From: Candidatus Altarchaeota archaeon
GTDB taxonomy: Archaea > Altiarchaeota > Altiarchaeia > JAFGQM01
Assembly (NCBI GenBank): GCA_016935655.1
Contig: JAFGQM010000037.1
Span: 1 to 6,673 of the forward strand
Direction: 5' to 3'
Length of the DNA: 6,673 nt
This document shows positions 1 through 4,696 of this stretch, in pieces. The notes under the pieces were generated by a model. The model was given only the letters and a program-made list of their open reading frames with translations. It was not told the origin of the DNA and ran no database searches. Each line of letters opens with the position of its first letter. Position 1 is the first letter of the stretch. A program made the translations under genes and the position numbers.

Positions 1-1457
1 CAGAGACCCCAGAGAAAAGCAAGCCCAGGAAGTTCGCACTACCTGACCTGCCCAACGTCAAAGGCCCAGTAGTGCTGCGCTTCGCACCAAACCCCTCCGG
101 GCCGTTACACATAGGCCATGCCAGGACAGCTCTTTTGAATGACGAGTATGTGAAAAGGTATGGCGGGAAACTCATTCTGAGATTCGAGGACACCGACCCC
201 AAGAGGGTGGACCCAGAGGCTTATAAGATGATTGAAGAGGACATGAAATGGCTGGGCATCGGATGGCAAGAGAGGATAATACAGAGCAAAAGGCTCTCAG
301 TCTATATGGACGTAGCTATCAGGCTGATAAAGAAGGGCCATGCATATGTGTGTACATGCGGGCAGGAGGAATTCAAAAAGCTCAAGGACTCTGGAAAGGC
401 GTGCCCGTGCAGGGGGAACAGCGTAGAAGAGAACATGAAACGCTGGGAGAAGATGAAGGAGGGAGTAAGAGGCATGGTCCTGAACCTGAAAACGGACATA
501 AAGCATCAGAATCCTGCACTAAGGGACTTCCCTCTGATGAGGGCCATAGAGGAGAGGCACCCGCTAACTGGCAGGACCAGGGATTTGTACCCACTAATGA
601 ATTTTTCTGTGACAGTGGACGACCACTTTTTAGGCCTGACTCACGTCCTGAGAGGAAAAGACCACATAATGAATACGCAACGGCAGATGTATCTTTATGA
701 ATATCTGAACTGGAAGCCGCCTGAGTTCATACACAACGGCCTCATGGGCACCAGGGGGGCGAATCTGAGCACATCTGGCATACGCGAAGGCATAGACTCT
801 GGCATATACACAGGTTGGGATGATGTGGAACTGGCAACCCTGCGCGCGCTGAAGAAGAGGGGCATACAGCCAGAGGCGATCCGCAAACTAATGTTGACTC
901 TTGGGGCGGGGGAAGTGGATGTCACCTTCGAATGGATCAACCTATATGCGGAAAACAAAAAGATTATAGAGCCAAGGGCAAACAGGTACTTCTTCGTGCC
1001 AGAGCCTATGGAGGTGTGGGTCACGGGGCTGCCAAAGCAGTACCAAAAGATAAAGGTACCCCTGCACCCGGATTTCTCTGAGCGGGGCTTCAGGGATATA
1101 CCGATAAAAAGGGAGGGGGACGTCATTAAATTGTTTATAGCCAAGAGCGACTCCGACCTAAAGAAGGGCGATGAGATAAGGCTCAAGAACTTCTGCAATG
1201 TGAGGATCATGGAATCAAGACCCCTGAAGGCAGAATATGTCGAAGAGAAGAACCTAAATGTCAAAAAGATACAGTGGCTGCCAGAGGACATAATGGGCTG
1301 CGAGGTCATTGGGCCAGAGAAAAGGCATGCTGGATTCTGCGAGACTGCATGTAGACTACTGAAGCCGGGGGACATAATACAGTTTGAGCGGTTCGGGTTC
1401 GTTAGAGTGGACCAAGTCGATAGCGGGGACCTGATCTGTTATTTCACCCACGAATGA
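1..1457 (+). CDS. gltX: Glutamyl-tRNA synthetase, archaeal type (5' end outside window)
   Basis: This enzyme charges tRNA with glutamate in the cytoplasm, using ATP. The reading frame is open from base 3, so the gene is cut by the window edge. 484 residues are visible; archaeal GluRS is usually about 550-570 residues, so part of the N-terminal extension is missing. The GTG at 72 is internal: the family-typical lead-in LPDLPNVKGPVVLRFAPNPS is encoded upstream of and across it. Counted from base 3, the class I signature HIGH lies at residues 36-39. A Zn-type pair CTC...CPC lies at 117-136, and the KMSKS-equivalent LSTS is at 255-258, followed by GIREGI and YTGWDD as in archaeal GluRS. The C-terminal beta-barrel anticodon-binding region is complete and ends in YFTHE. 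In archaea this enzyme may be non-discriminating and also make Glu-tRNA(Gln) for amidation; the sequence does not settle that. The identification is secure. Confidence 0.96.
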   Translation, partial: ETPEKSKPRKFALPDLPNVKGPVVLRFAPNPSGPLHIGHARTALLNDEYVKRYGGKLILRFEDTDPKRVDPEAYKMIEEDMKWLGIGWQERIIQSKRLSVYMDVAIRLIKKGHAYVCTCGQEEFKKLKDSGKACPCRGNSVEENMKRWEKMKEGVRGMVLNLKTDIKHQNPALRDFPLMRAIEERHPLTGRTRDLYPLMNFSVTVDDHFLGLTHVLRGKDHIMNTQRQMYLYEYLNWKPPEFIHNGLMGTRGANLSTSGIREGIDSGIYTGWDDVELATLRALKKRGIQPEAIRKLMLTLGAGEVDVTFEWINLYAENKKIIEPRANRYFFVPEPMEVWVTGLPKQYQKIKVPLHPDFSERGFRDIPIKREGDVIKLFIAKSDSDLKKGDEIRLKNFCNVRIMESRPLKAEYVEEKNLNVKKIQWLPEDIMGCEVIGPEKRHAGFCETACRLLKPGDIIQFERFGFVRVDQVDSGDLICYFTHE

Positions 1458-1619
1458 CTACATGACTCCTAATGACCCCAGGATGCCTAAGATGCCGACT
1501 AATATCAAATAGAAGGCAATTAGGTAGTTTATAATCTTAGGGAACAATAGGACTATGATCCCGAAGATAAGGGCCAATACACCACCGATCAGCTGCGCGC
1601 TTATGACAAATTCGGCCAT
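1458..1619 (-). CDS. Small two-helix membrane protein, DUF3096-like
   Basis: This is a 53-residue protein starting MAEFVISAQLIGGVLALIFG. It has two hydrophobic stretches, about residues 5-26 and 31-50, joined by a short FPKIIN turn. The second stretch is glycine-spaced (LILVGILGILGS), which suggests a tightly packed helical hairpin in the membrane. The order SAQL-IGG-ALI-GI-FP+-+NY-L-YLI-VGILG matches my memory of the DUF3096 family, about 50 residues and of unknown function, found in archaea and bacteria. Its TAG stop complements bases 1458-1460, directly after the gltX TGA, so the two genes meet tail to tail with no spacer. A TATA-like box on the minus strand about 25 bases before the ATG suggests a leaderless monocistronic mRNA. 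The gene call is well supported by composition and promoter. The family name comes from memory, and the function is unknown. Confidence 0.78.
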   Translation of the reverse strand: MAEFVISAQLIGGVLALIFGIIVLLFPKIINYLIAFYLILVGILGILGSLGVM

Positions 1620-1639
1620 GTCTTATTTGATGGTGGCAA

Positions 1640-1648
1640 CTTAAAAAG
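1640..1648 (-). promoter_or_regulatory. TATA box of the small membrane protein gene
   Basis: Read on the minus strand this is CTTTTTAAG, a good archaeal TATA box. Its centre is about 25 bases before the ATG at 1619, so transcription would start at or next to the start codon (leaderless). No Shine-Dalgarno-like sequence lies between. The sequence is close to palindromic, so it could also be read from the plus strand. Confidence 0.55.
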
Positions 1649-1660
1649 TGTTTGTGTATA

Positions 1661-1691
1661 CCGGAACAGACCGGCAAACCCCGGTTTATAT
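1661..1691 (+). promoter_or_regulatory. Promoter of the chorismate-mutase-like gene, with phased CCGG repeats
   Basis: TTTATAT at 1685-1691 is a good TATA box. It would place the transcript start near 1714 and leave about 50 bases of leader before the ATG at 1765. CCGG occurs at 1661, 1671 and 1681, exactly one helical turn apart. AAACC (1676-1680) and GGTTT (1683-1687) form a dyad overlapping the TATA box. This arrangement could be an operator, but no regulator is known here. The TATA call is moderate; the operator is inference. Confidence 0.45.
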
Positions 1692-1764
1692 CCTCCTAAT
1701 TGCTAAGGTTTACATTTTCCTCGCTCTTTGGTTATGTGCCGAAAAGCCGGTTGCAAACCTTAAA

Positions 1765-2070
1765 ATGCCATTGAAAGACGACTCTAGGGAGGTGCTAGAG
1801 ATCCAAAGAGTCCGGCGTAAGATAGACGACATAGACGACAAAATCCTAGACCTGCTTATGGAGAGGAGAGAACTTGCCATAAGGGTAGCCGGCATGGAGA
1901 AAGAGGTCCATCTAAACGACCATAAGAAGCGCATAAAGGAGATGTTGGACAGGATCGAACTAAAGGCGGATATGAAAGGGTTAAACGGTAAGAACGTGCG
2001 GGAGTTTTGGAAGGCCCTGGTAGAGTACATGATTCATGAACAGAAGGACTCGGAACACCATTTCTATTAG
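1765..2070 (+). CDS. AroQ-like chorismate mutase domain protein
   Basis: This is a 101-residue, mostly helical protein. Residues about 16-45 carry the AroQ helix-1 pattern (RVRRKIDDIDDKILDLLMER, then RELA). A second helix (KEMLDRI) and a third (REFWKALVEYMIHEQ) follow, as in the AroQ chorismate mutase fold, which rearranges chorismate to prephenate for Phe/Tyr synthesis. Length suits a single-domain enzyme. The first-helix arginines are present. The segment that normally carries the catalytic Lys and the RDPERE-like motif reads MEKEVHLNDHKKRIKEM, about one residue short and without a clear Arg-Glu pair, so activity is uncertain. ATG 1765 is chosen because upstream in-frame codons encode non-family sequence across the promoter. 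No Shine-Dalgarno is seen before it. No other aromatic amino acid gene is nearby. It could be a diverged, regulatory or non-catalytic relative. Confidence 0.78.
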   Translation: MPLKDDSREVLEIQRVRRKIDDIDDKILDLLMERRELAIRVAGMEKEVHLNDHKKRIKEMLDRIELKADMKGLNGKNVREFWKALVEYMIHEQKDSEHHFY

Positions 2071-2184
2071 CCGCTGTGCCAAGTTTGTGCCTAAACCGCT
2101 AAGAGGGGTCACCCATGGGCTCCTTGGTCCGCCCTAGGACCAGCTTGTAGATCTGCTTTGTCGACAAAGCCCCCCGAAAGCATA
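2071..2184. other. Intergenic stretch with inverted repeats
   Basis: No convincing reading frame lies here. It holds a direct repeat TGTGCC (2075-2080 and 2086-2091), GGG/CCC at 2106-2114, a TGGTCC/GGACCA inverted repeat (2125-2130 and 2137-2142, six-base loop), and the perfect 16-base palindrome GCTTTGTCGACAAAGC at 2155-2170 followed by CCCCC. It may be a structured RNA, the 3' end of the upstream transcript, or a protein-binding region upstream of the ribosomal promoter. No tRNA T-arm, box C or box D is visible, so I assign no RNA family. Confidence 0.4.
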
Positions 2185-2196
2185 CCTTTTTATATT
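2185..2196 (+). promoter_or_regulatory. TATA box of the rpl7ae-rps28e-rpl24e cluster
   Basis: TTTTTATATT in an AT-rich block is the best TATA box of the window. A start about 25-30 bases downstream (near 2216-2222) would give a leader of about 45-50 bases before the rpl7ae ATG. Unlike several neighbours, this transcript therefore has room for a leader with a ribosome binding site. Confidence 0.65.
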
Positions 2197-2253
2197 AAAA
2201 CATGATAATTTACACCTGCTTCTGTATGTCGAGGGATGAGACCTATGACTTAA

Positions 2254-2260
2254 GGGAGGT
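2254..2260 (+). promoter_or_regulatory. Shine-Dalgarno site deciding the rpl7ae start
   Basis: GGGAGGT lies 5 bases before ATG 2266. It fixes that ATG as the start rather than the in-frame TTG at 2260, which overlaps the site. This is the strongest Shine-Dalgarno sequence in the window. Confidence 0.75.
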
Positions 2261-2265
2261 TGACT

Positions 2266-2631
2266 ATGGCAACATATATAAAATTCGAGACAACGGCGGC
2301 CTTGGCCGAGAAAGCCCTGAAGGCCCTAGAAGTGGCGAGAACCACGGGCAAGATAAGGATAGGTGTGAACGAGGTAACCAAGAGCATAGAGAGGGGTAAG
2401 GCAAAGCTTGTCATAATGGCGGAGGATGTAGACCCGCCTGAGATAATGATACACATCCCGATCCTATGCAATGAGAAGAAGATCCCCTATGTATACGTCA
2501 AAACAAAGGATGAACTGGGGAAAACCGCGGGATTGAAGGTGTCGACTTCCTCCATCGCCATCTCTGATGAGGGCAAAGCCAAAAAGCAGATTGAAGAGAT
2601 TCAAAAGGACTTGGAAAAGATAGGCAAATAG
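2266..2631 (+). CDS. rpl7ae: Ribosomal protein L7Ae (eL8), also an sRNP core protein
   Basis: This 121-residue protein matches the length of archaeal L7Ae. It binds kink-turn RNA in 23S rRNA and, in archaea generally, also in box C/D and H/ACA guide RNPs and RNase P. The core signature is intact: [19 protein letters not shown] (about residues 28-46), then [21 protein letters not shown], then [20 protein letters not shown]. The start at 2266 is supported by a strong Shine-Dalgarno site and by the family-like beginning [18 protein letters not shown]. The C-terminus is lysine-rich (about 102-121), as is common. It is the first gene of a tight cluster, with the next ATG one base after its stop. 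The order L7Ae-S28e-L24e-Ndk is widely conserved in euryarchaea. Some archaeal L7Ae proteins repress their own mRNA through a kink-turn in the leader; I see no clear one here. Confidence 0.97.
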   Translation: MATYIKFETTAALAEKALKALEVARTTGKIRIGVNEVTKSIERGKAKLVIMAEDVDPPEIMIHIPILCNEKKIPYVYVKTKDELGKTAGLKVSTSSIAISDEGKAKKQIEEIQKDLEKIGK

Positions 2632-2632
2632 A

Positions 2633-3001
2633 ATGGCTGAAGAGATCCCAGAAAACAAAGACCAGACAGAGCCGAAGGTTTTAGAAAGCCAGGGCCAGCA
2701 GGCAACTCCCAAGGTGGAAATCAAAGAGAAGATAGCCAAAAAGCCAAAGGAGTCCGTAGAAAAGCCGGAGGCTAAGGTGCAGAAGAAAGCCAAGAGGGTG
2801 AACATCACTGATGCGACCCCAGGCCAGGTTATCAAGGTCTTCAGGAAAGTAGGGCTTTACGGTGAATGCTACCAGGTCCTCGTAAGGGTCTTGGAAGGCA
2901 GAGACAAGGGTAACCTCATAAAGAGGAACATCAGAGGACCTGTCAAGGAAAACGACGTCCTGATGCTAAAGGAAACTGAGAGGGACGTAAGGGCCACATA
3001 A
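2633..3001 (+). CDS. rps28e: Ribosomal protein S28e with long charged N-terminal extension
   Basis: The last ~68 residues are a standard S28e (eS28), a small OB-fold protein of the 30S head near the mRNA exit. The core runs from about residue 58 ([16 protein letters not shown]), through [20 protein letters not shown] and [10 protein letters not shown]. Archaeal S28e is usually about 70 residues, but this frame gives 122. The first ~55 are a low-complexity Lys/Glu/Pro/Ala/Gln region ([20 protein letters not shown] onward). ATG 2633 is chosen because it sits one base after the rpl7ae stop and the frame is open throughout. An in-frame GTG at 2798-2800 would give a normal-length 67-residue protein and cannot be ruled out, but it would leave a 166-base gap inside a tight operon. 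The extension is probably disordered. The S28e identity is certain; the start is likely. Confidence 0.93.
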   Translation: MAEEIPENKDQTEPKVLESQGQQATPKVEIKEKIAKKPKESVEKPEAKVQKKAKRVNITDATPGQVIKVFRKVGLYGECYQVLVRVLEGRDKGNLIKRNIRGPVKENDVLMLKETERDVRAT

Positions 3002-3002
3002 G

Positions 3003-3377
3003 ATGGTTACAAAAAAGGTGTGCTCCTTCTGTGGGAGGAGTATCGAACCAGGGACCGGGAAGATGGTCGTCTCATTGTCAGGCTCTATATCCTTCTACTG
3101 CTCGTCCAAATGCGAGAAGAACAAGATAAAGCTGGGTAGAAACCCGAGAAAGATAAAGTGGACGATGGTATACCAAAACGAGAAAGGGATAAGGCTCAAG
3201 GGGTTAAGCCAAGGAAAGAAAGAGGGGACGGAGAAGGAAGAGAAGGCTGAACCAAAAGAGGAAGTGGCAGGGGTAAAAGCAGAGAAGCCTAAGGAAGCCG
3301 AAGAGAAGGCTGGAAAGAAAGGGGAAAAGAAGGCCAAGACCAAGCAGAAAGCCAAAAAAGAGAAGAAACCCAAATAA
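3003..3377 (+). CDS. rpl24e: Ribosomal protein L24e with lysine/glutamate-rich C-terminal tail
   Basis: Residues 1-~65 are L24e (eL24), a zinc-ribbon protein of the 50S subunit. The zinc ligands are C7-x2-C10 (CSFCG) and C33-x3-C37 (FYCSSKC). They are followed by the family's [14 protein letters not shown] segment and VYQNEKGI. Residues about 70-124 are a tail made almost only of Lys, Glu, Ala, Gly and Pro, ending [16 protein letters not shown]. Many archaeal L24e proteins stop near residue 60-70, so the tail is extra. It is probably disordered and may contact RNA. The ATG follows the rps28e stop by one base, so the genes are probably co-transcribed and coupled. Confidence 0.96.
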   Translation: MVTKKVCSFCGRSIEPGTGKMVVSLSGSISFYCSSKCEKNKIKLGRNPRKIKWTMVYQNEKGIRLKGLSQGKKEGTEKEEKAEPKEEVAGVKAEKPKEAEEKAGKKGEKKAKTKQKAKKEKKPK

Positions 3378-3378
3378 T

Positions 3379-3386
3379 TCTTATAA
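3379..3386 (+). promoter_or_regulatory. TATA box of ndk
   Basis: TCTTATAA lies in the 29-base gap after rpl24e, centred about 24 bases before the ndk ATG at 3407. This predicts a leaderless or nearly leaderless ndk transcript in addition to any read-through from the ribosomal cluster. Confidence 0.55.
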
Positions 3387-3406
3387 CTATTTCTAAAACA
3401 AGTAGG

Positions 3407-3862
3407 ATGGCTGAAAGAACCTTCATTATGCTCAAGCCTGATACGGTCCAGAGGGACCTCATCGGGGAGATAATAGGCAGATTCGAAAGGCGCGGGCTGA
3501 AGATAGTGGCCATGAAGCTCATCCAGATGGACAAGAAGACGGCCCAAAAGCTGTATGAAACACATAAAGGCAAGGAGTTCTTTGAGCCACTGGTCAAATA
3601 TGTAATCTCAGGCCCGTGTGTGGTGGCGGTCCTCGAATCAAAGCATTGCATAGACATCGTAAGGAAGATGCTCGGATCCACGGACCCGAAGAATGCCGAG
3701 CCAGGCAGCATAAGGGGCGACTTCGGAATGCAGATGAGGCGAAATGTGGTCCATGCATCAGATTCCCTCGAGACTGCGAAAAGAGAGATCTCAATCTTCT
3801 TCTCAAAGGACGAGATAATCGACTACAAGAAGTCTGATGAGGAGTGGGTGTACGAGCACTAA
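3407..3862 (+). CDS. ndk: Nucleoside diphosphate kinase
   Basis: This enzyme transfers the gamma-phosphate of one NTP to another NDP through a phosphohistidine, keeping NTP and dNTP pools in balance. At 151 residues it has the usual length. The start MAERTFIMLKPDTVQRDLIG is typical, with the phosphate-binding Lys at residue 10. Other active-site residues are visible at Y50, R86 (IVRKMLGSTDP), T92, R103 (SIRGDFG) and N113. The catalytic His is residue 116 in RRNVVHASDS. The C-terminus carries the EEWVYEH ending. It follows rpl24e, a common archaeal order, but has its own TATA box. Its TAA overlaps the stop of the convergent TatD gene. Nothing is missing. Confidence 0.98.
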   Translation: MAERTFIMLKPDTVQRDLIGEIIGRFERRGLKIVAMKLIQMDKKTAQKLYETHKGKEFFEPLVKYVISGPCVVAVLESKHCIDIVRKMLGSTDPKNAEPGSIRGDFGMQMRRNVVHASDSLETAKREISIFFSKDEIIDYKKSDEEWVYEH

Positions 3863-4599
3863 AAATCAAAGATCCCAGATGTATTATCCACAATCCTTCT
3901 CGTTACATCTTCGAGTCGCAATTCCTTTATCCCCGCAATCCTCTCTGCAGTAAGCAGGATATTAGCTGGCTCATTTAAGGAATCCGGCTCAGGGGCAAGA
4001 TAAGGTGCGTCTGTTTCAAGAACGATTGATTCAAGCGGCAACTTCCTGGCGAATTCCTGCTTTTGTTTCGACCTGTTTATATTAGTGGGGATAGAGATCA
4101 TAAAACCCAAACCAACCGCCCTCAAAGCCTCGTTTAAGGAACCTGAAAAACAGTGCATTATCACTTTCCCAACTGAGTTTTTTTCTAAAATATCAATACA
4201 GTCCTTCTCAGCATTTCTTGAGTGTACGATGAGGGGCTTACTCAGTTCTTTCGCTAGTCCAATCACGGCCTGGAAATCCTCCTTCTGCCTCTCGCGCGCA
4301 GCCTTGTCCTTCTCCCAATAGTAATCGAGACCAACCTCCCCTATCCCGACAATCCTTTCTGCATTCTCTCTTATTAAGTCCATCTGCGCGCCGGACTGGC
4401 CCTCATAGGGCATGAAACCGAGGGATACGAAGACGTTGTCATATTTCCGAGCAATCTCCAAGGTCTTGCGGGTGGATTCTGGTGTTATACCTGCACTTAC
4501 AACAGCTACACTGTTTCCCCTCGCGCGCGCAATAACATCGTCCCTGCAATTATCAAACTCCTTAAAATCCAAATGCGCGTGCACATCGACAAGTTCCAT
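3859..4599 (-). CDS. TatD-family metal-dependent hydrolase (putative DNase)
   Basis: This 246-residue TIM-barrel protein belongs to the TatD group of the amidohydrolase superfamily; studied members are metal-dependent 3'-5' exonucleases. All metal ligands are visible: H7 and H9 (VDVHAHLDF), E88 (GIGEVGLDYYW), H126 (LIVHSRNA), H149 (VIMHCFSG) and D197 (LETDAPYLAPEP), with the late NEPAN motif at about 209-213. The usual GxHPH segment reads GFMPYEG, so one conserved His is replaced. I chose ATG 4599 because TatD proteins begin just before the D-x-H-x-H strand. ATG 4617 would add MRKNNW and lies about 26 bases from a TATA-like CTAAAAATA on the minus strand, so it is a real alternative. The gene converges on ndk with a 4-base overlap and diverges from the homocysteine operon. 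Its cellular substrate is unknown. Confidence 0.93.
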   Translation of the reverse strand: MELVDVHAHLDFKEFDNCRDDVIARARGNSVAVVSAGITPESTRKTLEIARKYDNVFVSLGFMPYEGQSGAQMDLIRENAERIVGIGEVGLDYYWEKDKAARERQKEDFQAVIGLAKELSKPLIVHSRNAEKDCIDILEKNSVGKVIMHCFSGSLNEALRAVGLGFMISIPTNINRSKQKQEFARKLPLESIVLETDAPYLAPEPDSLNEPANILLTAERIAGIKELRLEDVTRRIVDNTSGIFDF

Positions 4600-4638
4600 C
4601 CAGTTATTTTTTCGCATATTCAAGAAAAAGGAAAAAAT

Positions 4639-4647
4639 TATTTTTAG
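4639..4647 (-). promoter_or_regulatory. Possible TATA box of the TatD-family gene
   Basis: The minus strand reads CTAAAAATA in an AT-rich block. It is about 26 bases from the ATG at 4617 and about 44 from the ATG at 4599. The region is so AT-rich that the exact box is uncertain. Confidence 0.35.
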
Positions 4648-4666
4648 TAATATTTTGCTTCTGGGA

Positions 4667-4676
4667 CTTTTAATAT
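4667..4676 (+). promoter_or_regulatory. TATA box of the homocysteine-synthesis operon
   Basis: CTTTTAATAT is centred about 25 bases before ATG 4697, the spacing expected for a leaderless archaeal transcript. No Shine-Dalgarno sequence lies between. It shares the 97-base divergent spacer with the TatD-family promoter. Confidence 0.6.
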
Positions 4677-4696
4677 GGGGCAAGCAAACAGTAGCA

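Noticed and set aside
72..74. GTG 72 as the start of gltX
   Set aside because: The frame is open upstream and encodes the family-typical sequence before FAPNPSGPLHIGH, so the gene begins outside the window.
695..1375. Long minus-strand open frame opposite gltX
   Set aside because: It is a shadow of the gltX codons, with a serine-rich composition typical of antisense frames and no family resemblance.
1648..1764. A hydrophobic N-terminal extension (possible signal anchor) on the mutase from GTG 1648
   Set aside because: The stretch runs through the TATA box and repeat-rich promoter region and has no ribosome binding site. The core domain is complete from ATG 1765.
2071..2175. tRNA or box C/D RNA gene in the intergenic region
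   Set aside because: Neither strand shows a T-arm (GGTTCGA-like), an acceptor stem with 7 pairs, or RTGATGA/CTGA boxes.
2215..2265. Kink-turn in the rpl7ae leader for autoregulation by L7Ae
   Set aside because: GGGATGA near 2233 resembles a box C and ATGA near 2244 a box D, but each has a mismatch, the G-C pair after the sheared pairs is missing and no flanking stem forms.
4178..4184. Run of seven T as a terminator for ndk
   Set aside because: It lies more than 300 bases after the ndk stop, inside the opposite TatD gene. Its sequence is explained by Lys codons there.
4519..4530. CGCGCGCG run as a Z-DNA or regulatory site
   Set aside because: It encodes Ala-Arg-Ala-Arg in the TatD protein, and similar GCGCGC strings occur within other genes of the window.
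4412..4696. A 95-residue N-terminal extension of the sulfurtransferase
   Set aside because: This in-frame stretch is antisense to the TatD gene and crosses both divergent promoters. It does not resemble the family.
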